Shown in pieces: positions 1 through 8,090 of a DNA stretch of 29,896 bases. A program made the position numbers and the translations under genes. The DNA lies in the IMG/VR virus record IMGVR_UViG_3300025759_000458, positions 1 through 29,896 of that record, one strand, 5' to 3'. Numbering within the stretch: position 1 is the first letter of the stretch; every line of letters begins with the position of its first letter. Origin of the DNA: a virus. The notes under the pieces are model-generated. The model saw only the letters and a program-made list of their open reading frames with translations, was not told where the DNA came from and ran no database searches.

Positions 1-8
1 TCCACCAC

Positions 9-16
9 TATTTATA
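9..16 (-). promoter_or_regulatory. T4-type late promoter TATAAATA (minus strand)
   Basis: The minus strand reads TATAAATA, the T4 gp55-dependent late promoter element. It points left, out of the window, so it should serve a late gene just beyond the left edge. It lies directly after the tRNA-Leu gene. Confidence 0.6.
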
Positions 17-21
17 ATCAA

Positions 22-105
22 TACCGAGGACGGGACTCGAACCCGTATGTCCATAAGGACGGCAGATTTTAAGTCTGCTGCGTATGCCAATTCCGCCACC
101 TCGGC
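22..105 (-). tRNA. tRNA-Leu(TAA)
   Basis: The reverse complement folds as an 84-nt tRNA with a long variable arm, as expected for Leu. The acceptor stem is GCCGAGG/CCTCGGT with one G-T pair, the T loop is TTCGAGT, and the anticodon loop CTTAAAA carries anticodon TAA (window positions 69-71). No CCA is encoded. It has its own promoter at 118-145. It reads UUA, a codon favoured by AT-rich phages. Confidence 0.95.
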
Positions 106-117
106 GTTTGTTGCTAT

Positions 118-145
118 AGTATAGCACACACCGAGGTAGTGTCAA
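118..145 (-). promoter_or_regulatory. sigma70-type promoter for tRNA-Leu
   Basis: On the minus strand there is a -35 TTGACA (140-145), a 16-bp spacer, and a -10 TATACT (118-123), pointing at tRNA-Leu. The -35 hexamer includes the TGA stop of the upstream 489-aa gene, so the promoter is embedded in the gene end. Confidence 0.75.
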
Positions 146-1611
146 GGGGTTTCCATGTAGTAGTTGATTAGACCCTGTGATGCTACGATATCTGTAGTTG
201 GTGCCTTAGAACCAATCACATTTATCTTAACCTTTCCACTATTCGTCATTCTATAATCAACGTCACCCTGAGGCCATTTACGATCATTTAGATTTGCTTG
301 CCAATAGTTCTTCCCCGCTAAAATTTTGGCCATATCTTCATTGGCACCCTTCGAGGCATTAAACTCCTTTGCAATTTCCCTACAGAAAAATGCGGTGACA
401 GACTTGGGTAAGTTTTTGACAACAACAGAATCAACGCCCGAATACTTCTCAATAGCAGCAACTACTTTTCTAGTAGTAGGAGTTGCCTTTCCTTGTCGCA
501 ATGGCTCATATACATCGTCATAGGGATTTCGGATTTGCGCCTTAGAAAATTTCAATACTTTCCTAATACCATATTCATAAATTATAGGTTTTGCTTTTCC
601 TTTTGGTCCACCTTTTTTCGCTATTGCTTCAGTTACTCCAAGAGATTCTGCAACTTTAACTAGATCTTTCAATGGAGAATTTGACAATGTTTTTGAAGGA
701 ACCGACAATGCCTCAGGCATTAAGTTAGTAAAGAAGGATGCAGCAGCACCCTTTCCGTATTTGTTAGAGACTGGAATAATAGAACCATCTGCCATACAGA
801 AAAATACATCCACTCCACTGAATGCAGGATCGGTAGGAACACAAAAACGTGAAACCTTTCCTTTACCACTTAAAATGTTTGGATGAAATGCCCTTGTAGC
901 ATAATTAGACATACCAATCAATCCTGTTATGACCTCTCCTGCATATTTACCAAGTTGGTTCATTTCGTTTTTTGGTATGGATTCATTCCACTCAAACCTA
1001 TTCCATTTCTTACTCTTTTGATACTTTCTAAAATCTTCGGTGATATAGTCTGGTACTTTAGGGTTGTCATCAAGACCCTTTACCATAGATGCAGCGATCT
1101 GATCGGCAGATGTGAATGTTCTACATTCTACATCTTGAGTTCCATATCTTACTTTTTCTAATTTACCACCCAGAATTAGTGTTTCGGCCCGAACACCCAG
1201 AGTCTCAGACCCTGTAGGTCTATTCATAGCAGAAGCCGAAACTTTACCAGATTGTCCCTGCTTACCAGCGGCACCACCAAACTCTGTTGACTTGGACATA
1301 TAAGATGCCAAGATTTCATATTCTGTTTTTTCATTACCATAAAAACCATTATAGAATAGTTTACCAGTAAACCTAGAAAGTTTCTTAACTGCCGCCGCTC
1401 TCTTTTGCTTTGTGTTTACGTCCTTCTTGAGAATCTCGGTATCTTTGTTACCAACACGAAGAACAATTCCACTTATCTTGAATTTTTTGCTAGTGGTTGA
1501 ACCATCAGCATCTTTTTCCATGATAAAGGAATGTCCTTCACTGAACAATCTGATCAGTGTTTCGATTCTCCCATCTCTTTGTTTGAGTTGGGTAAGTCCG
1601 AGAGCAGCCAT
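142..1611 (-). CDS. hypothetical protein, 489 aa
   Basis: I do not recognise the family. The ATG at 1611 has a clear Shine-Dalgarno (AGGAGAT) 5 nt upstream and follows the stop of the 550-aa gene by 13 nt, so both belong to one minus-strand unit. The protein is soluble and basic, without membrane segments. A central stretch (about residues 266-300) holds the motif PVSNKYGKGAAASFF, and there are lysine/glycine-rich segments around residue 330. It lacks the MKxFxxYLxE start of its neighbours. Given the neighbours it could be a virion protein or a packaged enzyme, but nothing in the sequence decides this. Confidence 0.8.
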   Translation of the reverse strand: MAALGLTQLKQRDGRIETLIRLFSEGHSFIMEKDADGSTTSKKFKISGIVLRVGNKDTEILKKDVNTKQKRAAAVKKLSRFTGKLFYNGFYGNEKTEYEILASYMSKSTEFGGAAGKQGQSGKVSASAMNRPTGSETLGVRAETLILGGKLEKVRYGTQDVECRTFTSADQIAASMVKGLDDNPKVPDYITEDFRKYQKSKKWNRFEWNESIPKNEMNQLGKYAGEVITGLIGMSNYATRAFHPNILSGKGKVSRFCVPTDPAFSGVDVFFCMADGSIIPVSNKYGKGAAASFFTNLMPEALSVPSKTLSNSPLKDLVKVAESLGVTEAIAKKGGPKGKAKPIIYEYGIRKVLKFSKAQIRNPYDDVYEPLRQGKATPTTRKVVAAIEKYSGVDSVVVKNLPKSVTAFFCREIAKEFNASKGANEDMAKILAGKNYWQANLNDRKWPQGDVDYRMTNSGKVKINVIGSKAPTTDIVASQGLINYYMETP

Positions 1612-1624
1612 TTAATATCTCCTA

Positions 1625-3277
1625 TCAGCAGTCCCACTTACGAAGGGCTAATGCCTTACGAGTTGGTCTGCCCTTTTCGTCCTTCATTGGACCAGGCATT
1701 CCACCCATTCTAGCACAGAACGACTTGCGTCTCTTCGCTGCCTTACCACCCTTGCTCTTCTTCGCTTGCTCTGCGGAGACGGGTGCTTTGAGATCGCTAC
1801 CGGGGTTCTCACGCTCGTAGGATGCTCTCCCTGCTGCGTTGAGTCCACCCTCCTTGTTCTTCCCCTCTTTACGCTGCCACGCAGCAGACGCTTCTCCTAC
1901 GTCCTCCTGACCAGGCATATCTCTACGCTTGGTGACGGTAGTCTTGCCGCCTGGTCCAACGGATCGAACCTCGTAGCCTATCTTCTTCTTGGGATCGAGT
2001 TTGACCTTGATCTTATCCTTCTTCTCTTCTTCTACCTTTCTCTTACGCTTTCCCTTGCCACCTGTGGTGAGAAGTTTGAGCATGAGAGCAGGGTTCTTGA
2101 ATGTGCCTTTTTCTAGTCCACCTTTAGGCATCTTGAGTTCATCGAGTTCGACATCTTCCCTCTTGAGATCAGTCTCCTCGAACTTGAGACTGTTGAGAAG
2201 ACCCTTTTGTGCCTTCTTCTTGAAGACCTCTAACTTGCCTTGGTTGACTGCACGACCAGACTGGAGCATCCATACATTTCCGTCGTAGAGGAAGTATGAC
2301 ATCATGTTCCAGTCGCCGAGTTTCTTGCCCTTGTTTAGAACCTCTCGGAACTTACCTGCCGACTCATCAACCTGTTCGACATCTTCCTTGAAGGTGTTGC
2401 GAATGGTTCCCTTTCTGTCCTCGATACCAATGGTAACATTGACACCGACTTCCTTACGCATCATCTTGACGATGGCGGGAAGCATGTTTCGCATCTTGGT
2501 GTTCTCTTGCTTGATCACCTTGTTGTTCTTGATGGCAACAACGGTGAAGGGCCCGTCCATGTCGGTAAGACCCTTGACGATATCTTTTGCCTTTGCTTCT
2601 TCGAGTTCGACAGACTCTTCTGTCTTCTTTCTCGCATCAATCATTCTTTGAGCAGCACGACCAGCGGCAGAGGTATCAGGAGTGCTACGCATCTTATCGA
2701 GCCTCTCCTTCTCTCGCTTCATGGCTGCCTTCTCGGCGTCGGATGGAGCCTTATACTTGAAGTCAACACCCATACGCATGGCGGGCTTGACGGCTTCGGT
2801 ATTGTACCCTGCCTTGCGATCCTTATCTATCGATCTACTGACTGCACGACTTCGGACGAGTTCCTTGTGCTTTGGGTTGTTTGGATCGGCGGGCCGCTTA
2901 GTTCCTACTCGATATCTACTACCAGAATCGGCGTTTACATTAAATGCTTTTTCTCTTCTCTGGGCCCTGGCTACCTTTCTCTGAAGAGATCGTCTTGCTA
3001 CGTTCTTTTCAGAAGCGGGCAGATCCTTTCTATTTGAAATAGCAGCACCGATTCTACCCGCATCCTTAGAACTAACGTCTTCATTGGTTCCATCACAACC
3101 ACAACCCTCCATTAACTTATCATGGTTCGCCACAGCATACTTCTCTGCTGCTGCTTTGTCCTCGAATGTCTTAACGGTTTCTCCGTCCTTATCGACAACA
3201 ACAAACTTACCATCTCGTTCAACGGCGTGATCACGGGGATCCATTTTTTCATTTAGGTAATCGGTGAATGATTTCAT
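1625..3277 (-). CDS. putative head-packaged polyprotein with DUF6321-like C-terminus, 550 aa
   Basis: The N-terminus MKSFTDYLNEKM resembles the capsid-targeting peptides of T4 internal proteins (MKTYQEFIAE in IPII/IPIII), which end in the gp21 prohead-protease site (L/I)xE. Further (V/L)xxE junctions occur at VELEE-A (228), VEQVDE-S (306), VELDELKMP (377-384) and EDVGE-A (463), between what look like separate small domains. The last about 88 residues (SFCARMGGMPGP, then GRPTRKALALRKWDC) match the DUF6321 type seen in T4-like marine phages, from memory. The protein is highly lysine/arginine-rich, fitting DNA contact inside a head. Packaging and cleavage are inference. Confidence 0.82.
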   Translation of the reverse strand: MKSFTDYLNEKMDPRDHAVERDGKFVVVDKDGETVKTFEDKAAAEKYAVANHDKLMEGCGCDGTNEDVSSKDAGRIGAAISNRKDLPASEKNVARRSLQRKVARAQRREKAFNVNADSGSRYRVGTKRPADPNNPKHKELVRSRAVSRSIDKDRKAGYNTEAVKPAMRMGVDFKYKAPSDAEKAAMKREKERLDKMRSTPDTSAAGRAAQRMIDARKKTEESVELEEAKAKDIVKGLTDMDGPFTVVAIKNNKVIKQENTKMRNMLPAIVKMMRKEVGVNVTIGIEDRKGTIRNTFKEDVEQVDESAGKFREVLNKGKKLGDWNMMSYFLYDGNVWMLQSGRAVNQGKLEVFKKKAQKGLLNSLKFEETDLKREDVELDELKMPKGGLEKGTFKNPALMLKLLTTGGKGKRKRKVEEEKKDKIKVKLDPKKKIGYEVRSVGPGGKTTVTKRRDMPGQEDVGEASAAWQRKEGKNKEGGLNAAGRASYERENPGSDLKAPVSAEQAKKSKGGKAAKRRKSFCARMGGMPGPMKDEKGRPTRKALALRKWDC

Positions 3278-3420
3278 TTCTTCTTGTCCTTCTTATAGGG
3301 AACTACACGGTCGTCCATCGCATCATCTGAGTTTTCTGCATCGAGGGCGCGTTCGCTTTTCTCTCTTCGCTTCTTCTCTTCTGGTGTCTCGTCATCGTAA
3401 TACTCTAGAAAACTTTTCAC
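3274..3420 (-). CDS. small protein with capsid-targeting-like N-terminus, GTG start, 48 aa
   Basis: This gene uses a GTG start that overlaps the TGA stop of the 902-aa gene (GTGA), preceded by a Shine-Dalgarno GAGAGG 6 nt upstream. Its stop overlaps the ATG of the 550-aa gene. The product starts (M)KSFLEYYDDETPEEKK, close to the MKxFxxYLxE peptide of the flanking genes, and the rest is very charged with a KKDKKK tail. Position between two putative head polyproteins and the N-terminus suggest another packaged internal protein. It is easily missed because there is no usable ATG. Confidence 0.68.
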   Translation of the reverse strand: MKSFLEYYDDETPEEKKRREKSERALDAENSDDAMDDRVVPYKKDKKK

Positions 3421-6125
3421 TTAGGGCCTCTCAGTCTCATCCGAAGATCTCGCATCTTTCGTGGCTTGGTGTTGCCAGGCTTTCCTGCTTTGTCTGCCTG
3501 AAACTTCTTGACATAGGATGCTCGCTCTTTGTCAGTTGATGGGAGTCTTACGCCCGCCACTGTCTTGCGAGTTGGGTTGTCTCGGTGCTGTCGATCACGC
3601 TCCTGTGCGGCAGTCATATCCTCAACACCTTCTCTGTTATTGAGCATTTCTTTATCTCTTGCGGCGCGGCGATCGATCGAATCTCGACGAGCCTTCTCTC
3701 GACGGGCTGCCTCAATATCACCTGCACTCTTCTTGGTTGGACGGCCTGGATTGTGAACATTCTTTGGTGTTCTGGCGGCTAGAATCTTTGCTGCTCTCTT
3801 GGCACTGTCAGCCATTCCCTCATCAACGCCATGCTCAACATGATCTTGGACATCTCGAACAAATGTAAGTTTAGCATCTCTACCCTGTGTATACAACTTA
3901 GTGACACCAGTTTTCTTGTCTTTGATGTAACGATAACTTGTCCCTTTCATACCACTCTTCGATTTCTTTTTGTTCCCAAATGCGCCTGGGTTTTCTCTGG
4001 CATACTTCAAGATGGCGTCAGCACCTGCACCCTCATCAACTCCATGCTCAACATGATCCTTTGTGAGTCGAGGGTTTGATAAATTGCGAGAATCGTATGG
4101 TTTGGTTCCCTTTTTGCGAGCAGTCTTGATGAGTCTACCAATGTCTCTTGCTTTGATTGGGAGTTTCGCACCATCTTTATATGTGTCGGAACCTTTATAC
4201 TTGACCATTACTTTACCGCCAGGTCCGCGATCTCGTTTACCCTTACCAGTGACCGTTCCTGTTGAGTCCCCAGCAGAGTCATACTTGATTGCTTCACCTA
4301 CGGTAACGCGATCCATTGGACCCTTGAACATTGCACCCTTGTCGTTCTTGATGTGGACATTCTTACCATCAATCTTTACGACCTTACCCTTGACACCAGA
4401 ACCACCTTTAGTGGCGTGTCCGAGGTGAACGGTATCACCGACCTTTGCTTCACCTAACTTACCCTTTGCTTTCAATAGACCCTTTGCTCTCTTCCGAAGG
4501 TCGGCTTCGCTGTGGTTACCATCAATACGAGAAAGATTATCAACTACCTTTTTTCTCGCCTTACTTTCGTAGGACTTCAGTGTCTTGGGTGAGAGTTCAT
4601 CAATCCGTTCGACATCTTCCCTCTTAAGTTCTGGTTCTAGTTTGTTCTTGCGAGCATCGAGACGAGAGAGTGCTGCAACCACGCCCTTTGCGGACTTGTT
4701 AGTCTTAGGGGAGTGTCTGCCAGTGTTGAGATCACTCTGGACTTGTCCTCTTCTATTGTAAACATACCTACGAAGAGTGTCTGTCGAGAGTTCATCAAGA
4801 TCAACCGATTCTACACGACTTGCAGCCTGTCGTTTTCGTGATCGCGTCATGTGACCTTCGGCACCATCAGTATCACCTCTGCGGAGTTTACCATGAGCCT
4901 TGAGATCTGCTCGACGAGATCCACGCTCTAGAGCGGCACCGATGACTGGATCCTTTGCTCGACCCCTCTTGTCCTTCTCGGGCATCTTGAGTTCATCAAC
5001 CTGTTCGACTGACTCATACTTGCTGCGGATACCATCTTTACGTTCCTGTTCGATCTGCTTGGCACGGGCCGCTTGATCCTTCTTGACCTTAGCATAATAC
5101 GCCTTCATAGAAGGGGTGTTCTGTGCTGCTTTCATACCACCGTAGGTAGTCTTGAGAGGGTTCTGGTGTGCTGGTCCTTCTCCAAGATCCTCGCCTGGAT
5201 GATCATGCTCAACGTGATCGTAGTGTGCTTCTCCTAGATGGATCTCTAGGTCGTCTGTAGAGACTCTCTGCTCGATCCCATGCTCGAACATGACATCGTA
5301 CCAGTCGATGTCACCGAACTCGTCAGGAGCAGCGTGCTGCGAGTGAATGGGGTTGCCGTGACCGAACTCAGCGTGTTCAACGTGTGTGGCACAATAGTGA
5401 GTACCCTTTGGATACTTACCATGTAGTTTGGTGATTCTCTTCTTCTTTGCCTCACTGAGATCGAGATCAATCAACTCTTCAGCAATCTCAGGTCCAACCT
5501 CTTCGGCAGATTCTTTGGTAGTCCAACTACCACCCATTGCCTTATACTTCTTAGATGCCCATGCGTTAGCGTAAGCAGAAGGATATACATCGAACTTAGC
5601 ACGGGCCTGAGCCTTTGCTTTAGACCACTTGCCTGGATCAGTGGGAACATTCTTCTCGTTGAGAACATCTTCGTTCAACTGTTCCATGATCATATCGTTT
5701 AAAAATTCTTTTGCTGATTTCATATCTCGATCTTCCTTCTTAATTCTATTAGACACGTTGATTGGTTTATTACCTGTACCTGGCCTATCCTGTTGAGGAT
5801 CTTGTGCTTTCTTACGCTTGACGGCATTTGCAATTGCATTCTTTCCACCCTGAGAACGGAGTTTAGCAGCCTTCTGCTTTGAGAGACACTTTGGTTTTCC
5901 CTCACCAGGCTTACTGTCTCCACATTCACCAACTCTTTCTCCTTTGGTGTTGTATCTATCCCAGCCAGGCTTTCCGCCAGCAGACTGAGAATGGAACCAC
6001 TTTCCGAGTCCAGAGTTTCTATAAACCTCTTCTACGGACTCGCCAGGAGTATCTTTTTTATACTTCTTCAAGAGTTTCTTAGTTCCGAAGAATCCTGCTC
6101 CAGCAGGTTTATCTTTTTCACTCAT
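3417..6125 (-). CDS. putative multidomain head-packaged polyprotein with DUF5872-like N-terminus, 902 aa
   Basis: Residues about 38-125 (GLGKWFHSQSAGGKPGWDRY, later CLSKQKAAKLRSQGG) match the DUF5872 type. At residue 135 an internal MKSAKEFLNDMIMEQLNE looks like a capsid-targeting peptide. Domains then follow, separated by (L/I/V)xE-A/G junctions: LSE-A at 226, LGE-A at 299, LGE-G at 316, LGE-A at 559, VGE-A at 611. Recurrent linkers are VEQVDEL, VDLDEL and VERIDEL (about 373, 442 and 506) and DHVEHGVDEG (twice, 690 and 761). Residues 229-298 contain a His-rich module (HYCATHVEHAEFGHG, WYDVMFEHGIE); 560-608 look like a small beta-barrel (KVGDTVHLG, GKVVKIDGKNV). Charge and linkers fit a protease-cut cargo protein. 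Function of the parts is unknown. Confidence 0.8.
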   Translation of the reverse strand: MSEKDKPAGAGFFGTKKLLKKYKKDTPGESVEEVYRNSGLGKWFHSQSAGGKPGWDRYNTKGERVGECGDSKPGEGKPKCLSKQKAAKLRSQGGKNAIANAVKRKKAQDPQQDRPGTGNKPINVSNRIKKEDRDMKSAKEFLNDMIMEQLNEDVLNEKNVPTDPGKWSKAKAQARAKFDVYPSAYANAWASKKYKAMGGSWTTKESAEEVGPEIAEELIDLDLSEAKKKRITKLHGKYPKGTHYCATHVEHAEFGHGNPIHSQHAAPDEFGDIDWYDVMFEHGIEQRVSTDDLEIHLGEAHYDHVEHDHPGEDLGEGPAHQNPLKTTYGGMKAAQNTPSMKAYYAKVKKDQAARAKQIEQERKDGIRSKYESVEQVDELKMPEKDKRGRAKDPVIGAALERGSRRADLKAHGKLRRGDTDGAEGHMTRSRKRQAASRVESVDLDELSTDTLRRYVYNRRGQVQSDLNTGRHSPKTNKSAKGVVAALSRLDARKNKLEPELKREDVERIDELSPKTLKSYESKARKKVVDNLSRIDGNHSEADLRKRAKGLLKAKGKLGEAKVGDTVHLGHATKGGSGVKGKVVKIDGKNVHIKNDKGAMFKGPMDRVTVGEAIKYDSAGDSTGTVTGKGKRDRGPGGKVMVKYKGSDTYKDGAKLPIKARDIGRLIKTARKKGTKPYDSRNLSNPRLTKDHVEHGVDEGAGADAILKYARENPGAFGNKKKSKSGMKGTSYRYIKDKKTGVTKLYTQGRDAKLTFVRDVQDHVEHGVDEGMADSAKRAAKILAARTPKNVHNPGRPTKKSAGDIEAARREKARRDSIDRRAARDKEMLNNREGVEDMTAAQERDRQHRDNPTRKTVAGVRLPSTDKERASYVKKFQADKAGKPGNTKPRKMRDLRMRLRGPK
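5721..5739 (-). promoter_or_regulatory. internal ribosome binding site and start inside the 902-aa gene
   Basis: The minus strand reads GAAGGA followed 9-10 nt later by the in-frame ATG of residue 135, where the peptide MKSAKEFLNDMI begins. An internal start here would give a 768-aa product whose capsid-targeting-like peptide is at its true N-terminus, leaving the DUF5872-like part only on the long form. Confidence 0.45.
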
Positions 6126-6142
6126 TTATAATCTCCTGAATA

Positions 6143-6150
6143 TATGTATA
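6143..6150 (-). promoter_or_regulatory. possible late promoter TATACATA
   Basis: On the minus strand TATACATA differs from the T4 late element by one base. It lies 18 bp before the ATG of the 902-aa gene and just after a terminator, where a promoter for the large-protein block would be expected. The one-base difference makes it tentative. Confidence 0.4.
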
Positions 6151-6152
6151 AA

Positions 6153-6180
6153 AATTTGGGTGGCCGAAGCCACCCAAATT
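6153..6180 (-). terminator. intrinsic terminator with UUCG tetraloop
   Basis: A perfect 12-bp stem AATTTGGGTGGC/GCCACCCAAATT encloses a TTCG loop on the minus strand and is followed by a T-rich tail (TTTTTATAC). The C(UUCG)G loop is typical of T4-like terminators. It overlaps the stop of the 129-aa gene and ends that operon. Confidence 0.85.
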
Positions 6181-6569
6181 CAACTCTGCGTGATCTTTAA
6201 GATACGCTCTGTCTGTAATTCTACCTGTGCGGTTCTCTGTGCGCCAGGCCAATATAAGTAATCTTTGTCCCCGTTCTTCTTCAGATTGATGAGAAGTGGA
6301 AGAACTAACTGCTCAATCTCGTTCATCTTTGCCTTGAGTAGTTCATCATACTGTGCTTTTACGGCACCAGCACCCTCGCAGGTACTATTCATCTCAACAA
6401 TCAATTGTAGTTTATCTTGAATGGCTGCAATCTGCTCTGGTGTAACTTGCTCTTCTGAAGTAGCACCACCAATAAGATCCTTTAGTTCGTCTTCATTGAC
6501 TGCCATAAAACCAAAGGACTGATTACTATCAAAACCATCCATGAAATCTGGATCTTTATCTGCCATCAT
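6180..6569 (-). CDS. conserved phage hypothetical protein, 129 aa
   Basis: Two ATGs occur in tandem at the start; the gene overlaps the preceding 89-aa gene by 4 nt (ATGA), so they are translationally coupled. The first 55 residues are acidic (KDPDFMDGFD, VNEDELKDLIGG), the middle is helical, and the C-terminus contains the motif YLYWPGAQRTAQVELQ, which I believe recurs in marine T4-like phages without known function. A helical, soluble, acidic protein is all that can be said. Confidence 0.8.
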   Translation of the reverse strand: MMADKDPDFMDGFDSNQSFGFMAVNEDELKDLIGGATSEEQVTPEQIAAIQDKLQLIVEMNSTCEGAGAVKAQYDELLKAKMNEIEQLVLPLLINLKKNGDKDYLYWPGAQRTAQVELQTERILKITQS

Positions 6570-6835
6570 TTAAACCTTTCTGAAATGTTTGTATTCTTTT
6601 TTTGATTATCAAGTTGTTTTACAACTTCATCTGAGATATTAATTGGTGGACCTTCTAAATTCCATTTTCCATTTTTTCTCTTGAACAGATTGTAGTCTTT
6701 TTTGTCAACCCAACGTCCTTCTATACCTAACATACTGATCACTTCAATTTGATCATCTTTAACATCCTTGACAACTACAGTTTCAAGTGTGTTGCGATCG
6801 AGTGCAAATTTTCCTGGCTTGAAGTCGAGTTCCAT
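6566..6835 (-). CDS. hypothetical protein, 89 aa
   Basis: The gene starts with MELDFKPGKFALDRNTLETV and has a run of short beta-type segments (ETVVVKDVKDDQIEVISMLG) suggesting a small barrel, followed by a charged tail. It overlaps the end of the deaminase-like gene by 61 nt and the next gene by 4 nt, as usual in this compact operon. I do not recognise the family. Confidence 0.7.
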   Translation of the reverse strand: MELDFKPGKFALDRNTLETVVVKDVKDDQIEVISMLGIEGRWVDKKDYNLFKRKNGKWNLEGPPINISDEVVKQLDNQKKNTNISERFK

Positions 6836-7194
6836 GTGTATTCCAATCCCACAATACCTTCAGGGGTTGTGTAATGTATGCCTTTAAATAATGCCTGACA
6901 CCAAGGTAAACAAAGACAACAAGGTTTGGCGATTCTCATCTCGCCAAACCTGTTGAACCTAAAGTTATATAGGTGAAGATTTTTACGCTGTTCCGTTTTC
7001 AGGAGTGCATTTAGTTCGCTGTGCATTTCCGAATAACGGTATCCGATAGCCTTTGCAATCGGATGCGTTTTGTATTGATTAGTACCAACCGAAAGAACCT
7101 CACCCTTTGAAACGATGATCGAAACATGCTTCTTCTTTCGATCCAAATTCATACAAAGAGGTTTTGCAATATCAATCAGTTTCTCTAGACACAT
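6775..7194 (-). CDS. dCMP/cytidine deaminase-like protein, 139 aa
   Basis: The zinc-dependent deaminase signature is present: HSE at residues 58-60 (the HAE position, with the proton-shuttling Glu) and PCCLC at 91-95 (PCxxC). Such proteins deaminate deoxycytidine nucleotides and feed the dUMP/dTMP pool. The version here is short and lacks the extra zinc and allosteric parts of T4 dCMP deaminase, so the substrate is uncertain. I placed the start at the ATG at 7194; the longer frame would cover most of the 60-aa gene upstream. The C-terminus overlaps the 89-aa gene by 61 nt. Confidence 0.75.
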   Translation of the reverse strand: MCLEKLIDIAKPLCMNLDRKKKHVSIIVSKGEVLSVGTNQYKTHPIAKAIGYRYSEMHSELNALLKTEQRKNLHLYNFRFNRFGEMRIAKPCCLCLPWCQALFKGIHYTTPEGIVGLEYTWNSTSSQENLHSIATHLKL

Positions 7195-7354
7195 AACTGT
7201 AGGGCCGTTTCGGTACAAGAGTAGTAACCCACTGCTGCACGACTTGACTTGCCATTTGCTCTGCGGTGATATCATGATCTACCGCGAACTCCACCAATGC
7301 GTTCAACTTCTCATTTGAAAGTGGAACATTGACTGTAAGGTAATGATCAGGCAT
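7172..7354 (-). CDS. hypothetical small protein, 60 aa
   Basis: It begins MPDHYLTVNVPLSNEKLNAL at an ATG (an in-frame TTG sits just upstream) with an AGAGG ribosome site about 9 nt before. The pattern of a short strand followed by two helices (LNALVEFAVDHDITAEQMA) is reminiscent of ribbon-helix-helix or other small DNA-binding folds, but this is only a guess. It overlaps both neighbours slightly. Confidence 0.62.
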   Translation of the reverse strand: MPDHYLTVNVPLSNEKLNALVEFAVDHDITAEQMASQVVQQWVTTLVPKRPYSYVSRETD

Positions 7355-7751
7355 CAATTGCCACCTCTCGTACCTTGAGTTGCTTCTTCTTATCTGCTTC
7401 TTCCTTCACCAGAAGAATCGCCTCGATGTGAACTTGATCGCGGACACTTTCATGTTGTCGTCTTTGCCAAGCATTCAGTGCCGAAGACTCCCACTTATAT
7501 TGATTAGGTCGTGCATCATTTACATCATTACCTTCTGCACGCTTGACTGCACGGGCCGTTGCCCACGCCATGTTACTCAATACATTGGAATACTTTTCCA
7601 TATCACCACCAGAAAGAGTAAGGACTGCTGCTTCCAGAACTGCACAATCAAACTTCCAGCCCTCACATGGGTCCGCCTGTGGAGCCTGTGTTCCTGCAAC
7701 GCTAAGACCCACAGCAAATCCAAGAAACGTACCAACACTAAATCGATTCAT
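7347..7751 (-). CDS. exported hypothetical protein with signal peptide, 134 aa
   Basis: The N-terminus MNRFSVGTFLGFAVGLSVAG is a typical signal peptide (short basic start, hydrophobic core, small residues near 25), so the product should be exported or membrane-anchored. The mature part has two cysteines near the start (CEGWKFDC) and a charged helical tail ending in KKKQLKVREVA. An exported phage protein could act at the envelope (lysis timing, superinfection exclusion), but no motif proves that. It follows the tRNA-Asn gene by about 24 nt. Confidence 0.72.
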   Translation of the reverse strand: MNRFSVGTFLGFAVGLSVAGTQAPQADPCEGWKFDCAVLEAAVLTLSGGDMEKYSNVLSNMAWATARAVKRAEGNDVNDARPNQYKWESSALNAWQRRQHESVRDQVHIEAILLVKEEADKKKQLKVREVAIDA

Positions 7752-7774
7752 ACCGAATCCTTTCTAAAAATGAA

Positions 7775-7847
7775 CTCCCGCGGCTGGACTCGAACCAGCG
7801 ACTTGGTGGTTAACAGCCACCCACTCTACCAACTGAGTTACACGGGA
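7775..7847 (-). tRNA. tRNA-Asn(GTT)
   Basis: The reverse complement is a 73-nt tRNA with acceptor TCCCGTG/CGCGGGA (one G-T pair), D arm AACTCAGTTGGTAGAGT, anticodon loop CTGTTAA (GTT at 7812-7814) and T loop TTCGAGT. No CCA is encoded. It forms a pair with tRNA-Arg, 20 nt away. Confidence 0.96.
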
Positions 7848-7867
7848 AACACTGCCCTCCGAAGGAA

Positions 7868-7941
7868 CACGGGCGGCAGGACTCGAACCTGCGACCTGCG
7901 GATTAGAAGTCCGCTGCTCTATCCAACTGAGCCACGCCCGC
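7868..7941 (-). tRNA. tRNA-Arg(TCT)
   Basis: A 74-nt tRNA on the minus strand: acceptor GCGGGCG/CGCCCGT, D arm GCTCAGTTGGATAGAGC, anticodon loop CTTCTAA (TCT at 7905-7907), T arm GCAGG TTCGAGT CCTGC. It reads AGA, a codon that phages use more than many hosts do. It starts 5 nt after the stop of the 43-aa gene and is probably cut from the same transcript. Confidence 0.96.
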
Positions 7942-7946
7942 TCTAC

Positions 7947-8078
7947 TCATCGCATCTTCTTACCGTTACCACGGCGAGAAGTTCTAGCAGGCGCGTTACC
8001 CTTCTTCCTCTTAGGTCGTCGAGGGCGTCCCACGTTCATACCACGGAATTCATCCTTTGCACGAAGACTCTTAGCCAT
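7947..8078 (-). CDS. small very basic protein, 43 aa
   Basis: The frame MAKSLRAKDEFRGMNVGRPR continues with PKRKKGN and ends NGKKMR, about 40 percent Lys/Arg. The start has AAGGATTAATA upstream. It sits between the Sm-like gene and the tRNA pair. High charge suggests nucleic-acid binding, possibly as a small host-takeover or DNA-condensing peptide; no family is recognised. Confidence 0.65.
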   Translation of the reverse strand: MAKSLRAKDEFRGMNVGRPRRPKRKKGNAPARTSRRGNGKKMR

Positions 8079-8090
8079 TATTAATCCTTA

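Noticed and set aside
6121-6130. TATAAAT on the minus strand as a late promoter
   Set aside because: It contains the ATG start codon of the 902-aa gene itself, so it cannot be that gene's promoter.
7380-8084. 234-aa plus-strand frame
   Set aside because: It runs antisense through tRNA-Asn and tRNA-Arg and through the signal-peptide gene, so it cannot be a protein gene.
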